Source: Rhizobium sp. BK196 (GTDB taxonomy: Bacteria > Pseudomonadota > Alphaproteobacteria > Rhizobiales > Rhizobiaceae). From it: a stretch of DNA of 64,000 bases. Shown piece after piece: positions 16,552 through 25,366 of this stretch (within the stretch, counting starts at the first letter, position 1; each line of letters opens with the position of its first letter). The translations under genes and the position numbers were made by a program. The notes under the pieces were generated by a model, which was not told where the DNA came from, ran no database searches, and saw nothing but the letters and a program-made list of their open reading frames with translations. Location: the NCBI RefSeq assembly GCF_014193255.1, contig NZ_JACHZB010000001.1:466018-530017 (forward strand). The letters run 5' to 3'.

Positions 16552-16761
16552 ATGACAACGAATTTGGAACTGCCGACTACGATGGATCGCGCCCCGAGCG
16601 GCGGCATCGCGCGGCGCTGCCTGATGCGCCTCAACCTCTATTTCAGTAAGCGCCGCGAGCGGCTGATGCTCTCCTGCCTGTCGGACGAGCAGCTCCGCGA
16701 TATCGGCGTCAGCCCTTCGGAGGCGAGGGTCGAGGTCAACAAGTCATGGTTCTGGGGATAG
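16552..16761 (+). CDS. DUF1127 small protein
   Basis: The 69-residue protein ends in the DUF1127 signature: a helix with RRERLMLSCLSDEQLRDIGV followed by SPSEARVEV. The arginine-rich helix of this family binds RNA and affects sRNA or phosphate-related regulation in Agrobacterium-type bacteria, which is known for some members only. The N-terminal ~25 residues are variable. GGAGATG lies just upstream of the ATG. It is divergent from lysR. Confidence 0.85.
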   Translation: MTTNLELPTTMDRAPSGGIARRCLMRLNLYFSKRRERLMLSCLSDEQLRDIGVSPSEARVEVNKSWFWG

Positions 16762-16857
16762 CGGCCACTGGGCTCTAAATGATCCGCCGGGGCTGGAGAA
16801 AACCGGTTTGGCTCTTATGTCTCTGCCATCAGGGAAAAAACAGCCGAGGAGCGCGCC

Positions 16858-17337
16858 ATGGCAGTAGCAAAGAACACGATCTGCGTCTGGTACGACAAGC
16901 ACGCCGAGGAAGCTGCCCGCTTTTACGCCGGCGTCTTTCCAGACAGCAAGGTCGGCGCCATCCACCGCGCCCCCGGCGATTATCCGGACGGCCAGCAGGG
17001 CGACGTGCTGGTCGTGGAATTCACGGTTGCCGGCATTCCCTGCATCGGCCTGAATGGCGGCCCTTCGATCAAGCACAGCGAAGCCTTTTCCTTTCAGATC
17101 TCGACGGAAAATCAGGAAGAGACCGACCGCTACTGGAACGCAATCGTCGGCAATGGCGGCCAGGAAAGCGAATGCGGCTGGTGCAAGGATAAATGGGGCG
17201 TCTCCTGGCAGATCACCCCGCGTGTCCTGATGGAAGCGATACAGGCAGGCGGGGCCGAGGCAAAACGCGCTTTCGACGCGATGATGACGATGCGCAAGAT
17301 TGACATCGCGGCAATAGAGGCAGCCCGCCGCGGCTGA
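16858..17337 (+). CDS. VOC-family (PhnB/3-demethylubiquinone methyltransferase-like) protein
   Basis: The 159-residue protein shows the PhnB-like vicinal oxygen chelate pattern: NTICVWYDKHAEEAARFYAGVFPDSK, then FTVAGIPCIGLNGG, then SFQISTENQEETDRYW and GWCKDKWGVSWQI. These beta-alpha-beta-beta-beta modules often bind a metal, though many PhnB-type members have incomplete ligand sets. No methyltransferase domain is present despite the common database name. GAGGAG lies six bases upstream of the ATG. Function unknown. Confidence 0.82.
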   Translation: MAVAKNTICVWYDKHAEEAARFYAGVFPDSKVGAIHRAPGDYPDGQQGDVLVVEFTVAGIPCIGLNGGPSIKHSEAFSFQISTENQEETDRYWNAIVGNGGQESECGWCKDKWGVSWQITPRVLMEAIQAGGAEAKRAFDAMMTMRKIDIAAIEAARRG

Positions 17338-17588
17338 GGCAGCGGGTTCTGCAACTATGGCAGCCGGCTGGTGTCTGGCGCTCGAACAACAGCCGGGAGT
17401 TATTTCCGAGCAGATAATCGCCTTCATAGCTTGTAATGTTCAGCTTGAACTTTCGCGGCACCTCCCAAAATAGCCGCCGCTGATGGCAACCGCCGTCGTT
17501 TCAAGGCGAGTGGATTCAATCCGGCACGCCGGCATCTCCCCATAAATCCCGAAATCTTTCCCAAACCTCGCGAAACAGGAGTCTTCCG

Positions 17589-18008
17589 ATGGCCGATGCC
17601 CAATGCAGCTGCGGCGCGCTCAGACTGGCGCTGCCGGAAAAACCAAATGTGGTGATCGCCTGTCACTGCATCGAATGCCAGAGACGAACAGGCGCCCCTT
17701 TCGGCGCCGGTGCCTTCTATCCGGCCGAAGCCGTCACCATGTCCGGAACGGCCAAGCAATACAGCCGTGACGCGGCAAGCGGCGGAAAGGTGCATTCCTA
17801 TTTCTGCCCGAACTGCGGCTCATCAGTGTACTGGAAGGCCGACAACCTGCCCTCCATGATCGGTGTGGCTCTGGGAGCCCTGAGCGACGTGAGCCAGTTC
17901 CGGGCTCCGGCCAAATCAATCTTCGAGCGGTCGAAGCACAATTGGGTTCAGATCGACAGTGCCGACGAACACTTCCAGCAGGGCAGCGTTGCGCGGCAGT
18001 CACATTGA
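17589..18008 (+). CDS. GFA-family protein
   Basis: The 139-residue protein has the zinc-binding ligands CSCG near residue 6, CHCIECQRRTGAPFG near residue 26 and FCPNCGSSVYW near residue 72, all intact. The fold is that of glutathione-dependent formaldehyde-activating enzyme, but most family members have no demonstrated substrate. AGGAG precedes the ATG by 7 bases. It is one of three GFA genes in the window; the one at 3139 is frameshifted. Confidence 0.85.
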   Translation: MADAQCSCGALRLALPEKPNVVIACHCIECQRRTGAPFGAGAFYPAEAVTMSGTAKQYSRDAASGGKVHSYFCPNCGSSVYWKADNLPSMIGVALGALSDVSQFRAPAKSIFERSKHNWVQIDSADEHFQQGSVARQSH

Positions 18009-18160
18009 GGCCGCAGGTCCGGAAGCAACCCACGGCCGCTGCCCGCACTTTTCCAAAATTTCTAATTGAGATTGCAGCCGGAAGATGATTCCATACGGTT
18101 CGCGTCGCCTTGTATACCCGCCCTCCTCCGATCTTTGACCCGAGAGGCTTCAAGCCGATT

Positions 18161-20020
18161 ATGTCGATCTCAGATGCGATCTATCGCCCCTTCGAACGCC
18201 TGATCCAGCCGCTCGACATCCCCTACCGGCCGCTGCCGTCAAAGGGTCCTGTGACGGTGCTTCTGCACTTCATCTCGATGTTCCGCGGCGTGCTGATTGC
18301 GGTGGCCCTTTCCACCATGGCGATCGAGGCCATGAATCTGACGATCGTCTGGGGGCTGTCGGTCATCGTCGACGGCGTGACGCAGCAGGGAGCACGCGCT
18401 TTTCTGCACAGTGAATGGCCGCTGCTGACCTTCTTCGGCCTGCTGCTCTTCCCGGCCATTCCGATCGCCTCGTTCCTCGTCAACACGCTGACCTCGCATA
18501 CGCTCGGCATCGGCATGCCGGCCGCCATCCAGTGGCAGGGCCACAAGGCAGTGGAGCGGCAGGATCTCGCCTTCTTCCACGATCTCTATGCCGGCCAAGT
18601 CGCCTCGCGCCTGACGCAGGTTGCCTCCGCCGTCCAGCAGCAGATCATTTCGGCTTTCCAGTCCATCCCCCGCTTCCTGATGCAGATGGTGGGCTCTGTC
18701 GTCCTGCTGAGCGCGCTGTCCTGGCAACTTGCCCTGCCGGCGATCGTCTGGATCACGCTCAACGTTCTGCTCGCCGTCAGGCTGGCCCCTGTTTTCACCG
18801 AGCGCTCACGCCGCTCTGCCAAGCGACGCAGCCTGATTTCCGGCGCCATCACCGATCTCTATGCCAATATGCAGATGGTGAAGCAATTCGCCGCCGAAGA
18901 CAGCGAGGCGGGCGCTATCCGCGGCATCATCGGCAAGGCGATAAAGGCGCAGCAAAGCGAACAGCGCATCTATCGGACCGCGGAGCTCACCGTCGTCGTC
19001 CTCAACATGATGCATTGGCTGGCGATTCTGTCGATCGGCTTTACAGGGCTCGTCGACGGCTTCGTCACGATCGGCGAATTCACTGGTGCCGTCTATGTTC
19101 TGACCCGCCTGTCCGGTCACACGTTTACATTCCTGCAGATGGGTTCGCAGATCTTCCAGGCGATCGGCACGATCAAGGACGCCATGCCTGTCATGACGAC
19201 GCCGCCCACCATCACCGACCGGCCGGATGCGAAAGAGCTTGCGGTGACATCAGGCGAAATCCGTTTCGACCATGTCCGCTTCGCCTACAAATCCGGCAGG
19301 TCCGTCATCGACAATCTCTCGCTGACGGTCCGGCCGGGCGAAAAGGTCGGCCTCGTCGGCCTTTCCGGCGCCGGCAAGACGACGCTGGCCAACCTGCTTC
19401 TGCGTTTCTACGACATCAAGGATGGCGCTGTCCTCATCGATGGCCAGGATATCCGAACCGTCACCCAATCGAGCCTGCGCCGCGCCATCGGCGTCATCGC
19501 TCAGGATGTCGCTCTGCTGCACCGCTCGGTCGGCGACAACATCCGCTACGGCCGGCCGGAGGCCACGCAGGAGGAAATCGAGGCCGTCGCCAAAATGGCG
19601 AGCGCCGATCTCTTCATCGCCGATCTCGCCGATAGCGAGGGCCGCAAGGGCTACGAGGCCTATGTCGGCGACCGTGGCATCAAGCTTTCGGGCGGGCAGC
19701 GCCAGCGTGTGGCAATCGCCCGCGTGCTCCTTAAGAACGCGCCGATCCTGGTACTCGACGAGGCAACCTCAGCCCTCGACAGTGAATCCGAAGCTGCCAT
19801 CCAGGAACGGCTTGATCTCGTGATGGAAGGCAAGACGGTCATCGCCATCGCCCATCGTCTCTCGACCATTTCCAGCATGGACCGCATCGTTGTGCTCGAC
19901 CACGGCCGCATCATCGAGGAGGGCCGGCCGGAGGAACTGATTGAAGGCGACGGGCTCTTCGCGCGCCTGTGGCGGCGGCAGACGGGCGGGTTTATTCCGG
20001 AGGAGATTGAAACGGAATAA
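18161..20020 (+). CDS. ABC transporter, fused permease and ATPase (exporter type)
   Basis: The ~619-residue half-transporter has an N-terminal six-helix membrane domain (about residues 40-330). The ATPase domain carries Walker A GLSGAGKTTL, the Q-loop IAQDVALLH, the signature LSGGQRQRVAIARVLL, Walker B ILVLDEATSALD and the H-loop AHRLS. It should dimerise and export a lipid, peptide or drug from the cytoplasm. The start at 18161 (MSISDAIYRPF) is preferred over a TTG at 18110, although the ribosome binding site is weak for both. No partner gene is adjacent. Confidence 0.9.
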   Translation: MSISDAIYRPFERLIQPLDIPYRPLPSKGPVTVLLHFISMFRGVLIAVALSTMAIEAMNLTIVWGLSVIVDGVTQQGARAFLHSEWPLLTFFGLLLFPAIPIASFLVNTLTSHTLGIGMPAAIQWQGHKAVERQDLAFFHDLYAGQVASRLTQVASAVQQQIISAFQSIPRFLMQMVGSVVLLSALSWQLALPAIVWITLNVLLAVRLAPVFTERSRRSAKRRSLISGAITDLYANMQMVKQFAAEDSEAGAIRGIIGKAIKAQQSEQRIYRTAELTVVVLNMMHWLAILSIGFTGLVDGFVTIGEFTGAVYVLTRLSGHTFTFLQMGSQIFQAIGTIKDAMPVMTTPPTITDRPDAKELAVTSGEIRFDHVRFAYKSGRSVIDNLSLTVRPGEKVGLVGLSGAGKTTLANLLLRFYDIKDGAVLIDGQDIRTVTQSSLRRAIGVIAQDVALLHRSVGDNIRYGRPEATQEEIEAVAKMASADLFIADLADSEGRKGYEAYVGDRGIKLSGGQRQRVAIARVLLKNAPILVLDEATSALDSESEAAIQERLDLVMEGKTVIAIAHRLSTISSMDRIVVLDHGRIIEEGRPEELIEGDGLFARLWRRQTGGFIPEEIETE

Positions 20021-20057
20021 TAATTGCTCTTTCCAGCAGAAAAGCTGGAGCGCGCGG

Positions 20058-20104
20058 CCCCTCACCCTAACCCTCTCCCCGCTGGGTAGAGGGGACGTGG
20101 CACA
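20058..20104. repeat. Palindromic REP-like intergenic repeat
   Basis: CCCCTCACCCTAACCCTCTCCCC followed by GCTGGGTAGAGGGG is the widespread proteobacterial intergenic palindrome, with CCCTCTCCCC and the later GAGGGG as arms. It lies just downstream of the ABC gene and before a convergent gene. Confidence 0.55.
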
Positions 20105-20209
20105 CGACGCCTTCGAGAGCGTGGAAACGGTGCGGCATATCCCTTCTCCACGCCGGATGTAACCCGAGCAACCTTGCGGATGCGACCACGCCAGGAACTC
20201 ACCCTCTCG

Positions 20210-21130
20210 TTACTCATTGGTCGGCTCGGGTACATGACGAGAGGCCCATTCGAACGCTTCGTCGATAGCCGCAAACTTGACCGCCTGCCAATGTCGGTAG
20301 TCTCGGACTAGCTTTGCCCCGATCCAGAAATTGCCGCGCTCACCGTCGACGTCCCATCCACAAGCATCGAGCAACTGGGCACGGTCGAAGAGACGCCGCG
20401 CATGGGTTCGGGAGATGGCGTAGCGCTTGAAGAAGTCTCCAATGCGCAAAGGGCCGACAGGCATGCGCGCTTCCAGCTCCTTTTCCGGCGGCACCCGAGA
20501 CATCAGGTCGTGCAGGATGTTGCTGCCGGAAGCAGTTCGAACGAAAGCGTCTACGCTCTGCGGAGGGCTGGCCCATTCCGGATCGTGAAAGAGGCTCTGG
20601 GCCATTCTTGGCTGCGCATACCACAGCAGGCGCCGATCGGCCGATGACCGCGAGAACCGCGTGCCCCGATCGAGCATGTCGAGCGATTTCAGATGTTCAT
20701 CGAACCATTCGCGGATCAAGGTTTCCGCAGTTTCGGAAATTCTGAGCTGACGAACGCGCCTGTCCCCGCTTTCATGAGTATCGAGCAGGAGACCGTAATT
20801 GCGCATCTCCGCAAGATGCGCGAACGCCGTGTTCTTGGAGGCAATGCTACTCTCGGCGATGAGGGCCTTCAGCTTGGCGGCAGTAAGGCCCGAATGAGAC
20901 GGTGACGTGACGCGCTGAAAATGAAAAGCCAGAATGGATTGCGTCAGCAACCATCGTTTCATATCTGCGGTATAGCGCACGATACGAGGCGCGGCATCGT
21001 GCATGGCGATGAGCTTCAGCGCAGCATCCTTCAAAGCGAACGGATAAAGGCGATTTTCCACAATGGCTTCGACGGTTAGAATCACCGTCGCATCGGTGGC
21101 GCAGCGCATTGCGGTTGATACGGAAGTCAA
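20210..21130 (-). CDS. Putative winged-helix regulatory protein
   Basis: The 306-residue protein is not a family I can name. It contains a segment resembling a MarR-like winged helix (LTAAKLKALIAESSIASKNTAFAHLAEMRNYGLL, then GDRRVRQLRISETAETLI). A second helix-turn-helix-like part follows near residue 235 (LRIGDFFKRYAISRTHARRLFD). This suggests a two-domain DNA-binding protein. The start is a TTG at 21130 with GAGAGA upstream; an ATG follows seven codons later. It is convergent with the ABC exporter and stands alone. Confidence 0.6.
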   Translation of the reverse strand: MTSVSTAMRCATDATVILTVEAIVENRLYPFALKDAALKLIAMHDAAPRIVRYTADMKRWLLTQSILAFHFQRVTSPSHSGLTAAKLKALIAESSIASKNTAFAHLAEMRNYGLLLDTHESGDRRVRQLRISETAETLIREWFDEHLKSLDMLDRGTRFSRSSADRRLLWYAQPRMAQSLFHDPEWASPPQSVDAFVRTASGSNILHDLMSRVPPEKELEARMPVGPLRIGDFFKRYAISRTHARRLFDRAQLLDACGWDVDGERGNFWIGAKLVRDYRHWQAVKFAAIDEAFEWASRHVPEPTNE

Positions 21131-21233
21131 CGGATCTCTCTAGGCAAAGTTTGAATTGGGCAAGTTACGGCCTGAGCGATCTGCACCATGTCTCTTAAAA
21201 TTGAATTGCAACGGGCCGAAAGCCCCACAAAAG

Positions 21234-21285
21234 CGTAAGCCAGAGGTCTGGTCTCGCAGATCGCGAAAGCGGTCCTGGACCACGC
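21234..21285 (-). pseudogene. Scar matching the 3' end of the methyltransferase gene at 25367
   Basis: On the minus strand the sequence reads through GACCGC, an extra T, then TTCGCGATCTGC, and on to CCTCTGGCTTAC. This matches the last ~14 codons and stop region of the methyltransferase ending at 25367 (QDRFAICATKPLA), apart from a one-base insertion and a few substitutions. Nothing else of that gene is present, so it is a remnant of a duplicated or rearranged copy lying 3' of the first response regulator. Confidence 0.6.
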
Positions 21286-21301
21286 CGCAGCAATTCGACG
21301 A

Positions 21302-21691
21302 TCACGCATCCGATACCGGCCGTCCAAAAAGGCCTTGAGCTATGTTTTCCAGTTCTATCGGCTTTTCGCAGAGAATATAGCCGCCAAATCGCCCCGGAAT
21401 GACGGATGGATCGTAAGCGGTGGCGAACACGAAGGGTATGCCGAGTTCTTCGAGGCGTTCTGCCACGGGAAAGACCAGCGCATCGGACAGAAAAACATCG
21501 AGAATGGCGGCATCGATCTGCTGATCTTTGATAAGGGAGAGCGCATGGTCGACACGTGGTGTCGGACCGATCACGATCGCGCCGAGCTTGGTAAGCTCTT
21601 TCCGCGCATCCTCTGCAAGCAGAAACTCATCTTCTACAACCAGAACTCGCTTTCCGGCAAAAAGGGAACTGTGGGGAAAGCTGGACTTCAA
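21302..21691 (-). CDS. Single-domain response regulator
   Basis: The 129-residue protein is a bare receiver domain: VLVVEDEFLLAEDARKEL with the acidic pair, the phosphoacceptor aspartate in AAILDVFLSD, the threonine position in FVFATAYDP, and the lysine in CEKPI. There is no output domain, as in CheY and the phosphate-sink regulators of HWE kinases. The TTG start at 21691 has GTGGAG 7 bases upstream and follows the kinase stop by about 20 bases, so the pair is likely one operon. Probable partner of the kinase at 21711. Confidence 0.85.
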   Translation of the reverse strand: MKSSFPHSSLFAGKRVLVVEDEFLLAEDARKELTKLGAIVIGPTPRVDHALSLIKDQQIDAAILDVFLSDALVFPVAERLEELGIPFVFATAYDPSVIPGRFGGYILCEKPIELENIAQGLFGRPVSDA

Positions 21692-21710
21692 CGGCTCACT
21701 CCACCTGTTG

Positions 21711-24700
21711 CTAATTGAGCGGGAAAGAGAGATTAACGGTCAAACCATCGGGATCGAAATTAGTTTCAACCTGCCCTCCGAGCCGGTAACCGATTTCCCC
21801 CTGCATCAGCGACATTCCAAATCCATCCGCCTGCGGTTTCTTGACGGCCGGGCCGCCGCGTTCGCTCCAGTCGAGGATGAAAGAATGGTTTTCGAGCTGC
21901 CACCGGACATCGATACGGCCCTCGCCATTGCTCAAGGCTCCGTATTTGGCGGCATTGGTCGCAAGCTCGTGGACGACCATCCCGAGCGCAAGCCCGCGCT
22001 GGGGATTGAGCTTATATTCCGGTCCGTCGAGCGTGATCCGTTCCGCGCCGAATGGCGTCAATTCCTGGCTTATCAGCTCCTGCACGGAAGCTTCTTTCCA
22101 GTGTTCGCGTGAAAGCAGGCCATAAGTCCGCGACATGGCTTTCAAGCGGCCGACGAAGGCTGCGTGAAACGCCTCCGGCGAAGCAGAAGATTCCAGCGTC
22201 TGGGTTGCGATGCTGATAGTCACCGCGAGCATGTTCTTGACGCGATGATTGAGCTCCGAGATCAGCACCTTCTGGTGCTCTTCGGCTTCGGCCAGCGTCG
22301 TGACGTCGATCAATGTCACGATCACGCCATCGATCTTGTTGTTGTCGCCGCGATAAGGAATGAGGCGCGCCAGGAAATGACGCCCCTGATCGTCGCGCTG
22401 AAGATGATGATCGCGCTTTTCCCCCAAAGCGAAAACCTCGGCGATATGGTCCTTCAGTTCCGGATAGTCGATATCGCTGGAAAGTTCGGTCAGCGGCCGG
22501 CCGACATCGGATGCACGCAGTTTGAAAAAATTCGACGCCGTCGGCGTGAAATTGCGGATGACCAGATTGCGGTCGAGGAAGATCGTTGCGATCTGCGTGG
22601 CGTCGAAGAGGTTTTTCAGATCGTTATTCGCGCGGTCAAGTTCCTCGATCTTGCTGTTGAGTTCGGCATTGATCGTGTTGAGCTCTTCGTTGAGGGACTG
22701 CATCTCCTCCTTGGAAGCCTCGAGCTCCTCGTTGGAGGATTGCGCCTCTTCGTTGACCGATACCAGCTCCTCGTTGGAGGACTTCAGCTCTTCGAGCGCA
22801 GTCTCATATTCCTCGATCGTCGACTGAAGGCGCTCGCGTGTGTCGCGCAGTTCCCGCTCGAGGTCTGCCGTGCCTTCCAGGTTTCGCTGCGCGCGTTCGG
22901 CTTCCGAGCGCGCCTGCGACGGTCCAAGCGTTTGAAACAGAACGACATAAAGTGCTTCGCCTGACCCGCGATTACCGAGCGGCTCAACCGCCAGCGACAC
23001 AAGCTGGACGCGGCCGTCATCGTCATCCACGACGATATTTTCCTTCGTGACACGCTGCCTTGACGACGCGCATTCGCGCAAGGCGGCCCTGAGATCGAGC
23101 CGCATGTCGCGCCGTGCCATGTTGATCAGCTGGCGGCTCGGCGCTCCCTGCGGCACTTCCAGAAACTTGCCCGTGCGCCCGGACGTATAAACGACATCAC
23201 CGTCAGCATTCACCACGACGTGAGCGGGCGCAAACGATTCGAGCACTTGCGCTTCAACCGCCTGGCGCAATTGCGCGCCACCAAATCCGCGCGACTCGAT
23301 TCTGGCGGACGTGGGGAAAGGCGTATACCGCTCGTCCCCGGTTAGGATCGGAACACGGTACGCATTGGCATGTTCCCGCGCCTGAAAGATGCGGTTCTTC
23401 TTGTCGACGGTGGTAAAGAGATCGCCGTGCTGACCGATCCCCTCCGAAGTGCCGAGAAAGAGATAGCCGCCGGGTTTCAGCGCATAGTGGAATGTCGGGA
23501 TCACCCGGTTCTGTATGTCAGGGCCGAGATAGATCAGCAGGTTGCGGCAGGACACGAGGTCCATGCGGGAAAAAGGCGGATCGCGGATGACGCTGTGCGG
23601 CGAGAAGATGCACAACTCGCGGATGCTGCCGCTGACGACGAAACTGGCGCCATCGCTACCGAAATACTTTTTCTTGCGCGCGCTTGAAACGCCTTCCAGC
23701 AGCACTTCCGGATAGCGGGCGGTCCTGGCGATCTGCAGCGCAGGTTCATCGATATCAGTCGCAAATATCTGCACCCTCGGCACCTGCGACAGTTTCTCCA
23801 TATGCTCGCGCATGAGAATTGCAATCGAATAGACTTCCTCGCCCGTTGCGCAGCCCGGCACCCAGACGCGCACCGTATCGGTCGCTGTTTTGCCGGCAAA
23901 CAATTCCGGAATCACCTTTGTATCGAGCAGAGAGAATGCGTCAGCGTCACGGAAGAAATTGGTGACGTTGATCAACAAGTCGCCGAAAAGCTTCGAAACC
24001 TCATCGGGATCCTGCTCCAGCGAGTCAACATAAGCCTCGATGGTCTTCAATTGCCTGACCTGCATGCGCCGGCGCACCCGCCGCAGGAATGTCTTGGTCT
24101 TGTACCCGGAAAAATCATGGCCGGTCTGATTGCGAAGGATCGAGTAAATGCGCTCGCGGGCCTGTTCGAGATCTCCAGCCTTGTTCTCTCCATCGGCCTC
24201 TCCGACATCGGAAAGAAGATCGAAGCTGCGTGCGAAGGCTACCAGCTTTTCACCCATTTGCTCGGCCGGCAGGGCGAGATCGATGAGGCCGCTCGCAATG
24301 GCGCTTTGCGGCATATCCGGATTGCGGGGACCCGAGCCATCGGCAATCTGAGCGATCGTCAGGCCGCCGCGCTCCTTGATGGCCTTGACGCCGAGCGTCC
24401 CGTCGCCATCGCCGCCGGACAGAATGACACCGACGGCAAATTCGCCCTGGTCTTTCGCAAGCTCGCCGAAGAAGACATCGATGGGCTTACGTTCCCTGGA
24501 ATTGATGTCGAGCGGCTTGACGGAAAGCACGCCGTTACGAAGGCTCAGCACTACATTTTCCGGCATGACGTAGACTGTTTCGGGAACCACCATTACCCCA
24601 TCGGCGGCAAGCACCACCTCCATGTCGGTATAGCGGGCAATGACTTCGTGCAGGCGGCTTTCGCGCCCCGGATTCAAATGAGTCACGATGACGAACGCCA

Positions 24701-24806
24701 TGCCGCAACGTTCCGGCAAGCCCTGGAAGAAGCCTTCCATGGCAGGGATACCGCCCGCCGACGCGCCGATGCCGACGATCGGAAATTTCGGATTTGCCTG
24801 TGCCAT
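21711..24806 (-). CDS. Hybrid CheB/CheR-PAS-HWE histidine kinase
   Basis: The 1031-residue cytoplasmic protein begins with a CheB methylesterase domain (IVGIGASAGG with the catalytic serine, VIVTHLNPG, LSGGDGDGTLG). A CheR methyltransferase follows (LRNQTGHDFSGYK, WVPGCATGEEVYS). Then come a heptad-rich coiled coil (EELKSSNEELVSVNEEAQ), a PAS domain (IFLDRNLVIRNFTPT) and a C-terminal HWE kinase. The kinase has its phosphorylatable histidine in ELNHRVKNMLAV and its N-box in VVHELATNAAKYGAL. The WSERGGP segment places it in the HWE group. GAGGAG seven bases before the ATG at 24806 sets the start. Two single-domain receivers flank it. The input signal is unknown. Confidence 0.92.
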   Translation of the reverse strand: MAQANPKFPIVGIGASAGGIPAMEGFFQGLPERCGMAFVIVTHLNPGRESRLHEVIARYTDMEVVLAADGVMVVPETVYVMPENVVLSLRNGVLSVKPLDINSRERKPIDVFFGELAKDQGEFAVGVILSGGDGDGTLGVKAIKERGGLTIAQIADGSGPRNPDMPQSAIASGLIDLALPAEQMGEKLVAFARSFDLLSDVGEADGENKAGDLEQARERIYSILRNQTGHDFSGYKTKTFLRRVRRRMQVRQLKTIEAYVDSLEQDPDEVSKLFGDLLINVTNFFRDADAFSLLDTKVIPELFAGKTATDTVRVWVPGCATGEEVYSIAILMREHMEKLSQVPRVQIFATDIDEPALQIARTARYPEVLLEGVSSARKKKYFGSDGASFVVSGSIRELCIFSPHSVIRDPPFSRMDLVSCRNLLIYLGPDIQNRVIPTFHYALKPGGYLFLGTSEGIGQHGDLFTTVDKKNRIFQAREHANAYRVPILTGDERYTPFPTSARIESRGFGGAQLRQAVEAQVLESFAPAHVVVNADGDVVYTSGRTGKFLEVPQGAPSRQLINMARRDMRLDLRAALRECASSRQRVTKENIVVDDDDGRVQLVSLAVEPLGNRGSGEALYVVLFQTLGPSQARSEAERAQRNLEGTADLERELRDTRERLQSTIEEYETALEELKSSNEELVSVNEEAQSSNEELEASKEEMQSLNEELNTINAELNSKIEELDRANNDLKNLFDATQIATIFLDRNLVIRNFTPTASNFFKLRASDVGRPLTELSSDIDYPELKDHIAEVFALGEKRDHHLQRDDQGRHFLARLIPYRGDNNKIDGVIVTLIDVTTLAEAEEHQKVLISELNHRVKNMLAVTISIATQTLESSASPEAFHAAFVGRLKAMSRTYGLLSREHWKEASVQELISQELTPFGAERITLDGPEYKLNPQRGLALGMVVHELATNAAKYGALSNGEGRIDVRWQLENHSFILDWSERGGPAVKKPQADGFGMSLMQGEIGYRLGGQVETNFDPDGLTVNLSFPLN

Positions 24807-24930
24807 GTCGCCGCTCCTCAAGACCGGAGATCGCGGCCCTTCCCTTCGTAGAATTAGGGTGCAGGCCTGTCTTTGGCAATCTCCATTTACTCGCGGAACT
24901 TCTGCCTTATTTTCTCTGTCTGGAGCCATG

Positions 24931-25329
24931 ATGAGATGGAGCGCTCAGGTGGAAGAAAAACTGGGCCATGTGCTGGTTGTCGAAGACGAATACCTGATAG
25001 CGGCCGATCTCGTGGAGGCTCTCGAACAGCACGGGGCAACCATCGTCGGCCCGTTTTCAAGCATCGCACATGCCAAGGCAGCAATCGAAAGCGCTTCCGA
25101 ACTCGATGGCGCGGTGATCGATATCAATCTCAGGGGAGAATTGAGCTTTCCTATCGCCGAGATGCTGCGGCAAAGGCACATTCCCTTCATATTTACGAGC
25201 GGCTACGACCATCTCGTCATCCCCTCGTCTCTCTCCGAGGTGCCACTGGTGTCGAAGCCCGCCGAACCCGGCGAAATAGCGGGATTGCTTGCAAGCCTCA
25301 TCAGCAAGGGACATCAGACGCTTCAATGA
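24931..25329 (+). CDS. Single-domain response regulator
   Basis: The ~132-residue receiver has VLVVEDEYLIAADLVEAL, the phosphoacceptor aspartate in GAVIDINLRGE, FIFTSGYDHL and the lysine in VSKPAEP. It is transcribed divergently from the kinase, sharing a ~124-base regulatory region. TGGAG lies five bases before the ATG at 24931; an ATG at 24928 is also possible. It resembles the regulator at 21302 in overall layout (both end in a KP-E loop and a short helix), so the two may compete for phosphate from the same kinase. Confidence 0.85.
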   Translation: MRWSAQVEEKLGHVLVVEDEYLIAADLVEALEQHGATIVGPFSSIAHAKAAIESASELDGAVIDINLRGELSFPIAEMLRQRHIPFIFTSGYDHLVIPSSLSEVPLVSKPAEPGEIAGLLASLISKGHQTLQ

Positions 25330-25366
25330 CCACGGACCGCCGGCCCAGCGAGAACCCCAGAGAACC

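Noticed and set aside
23802..24851. 349-codon plus-strand frame opposite the CheB domain
   Set aside because: Antisense shadow of the large kinase gene with no recognisable domain.
24807..24930. GGAAC near 24898 between the kinase and the response regulator as an EcfG promoter
   Set aside because: The GGAAC block is not followed at 16 or 17 bases by a proper GTT block, so the match is incomplete.
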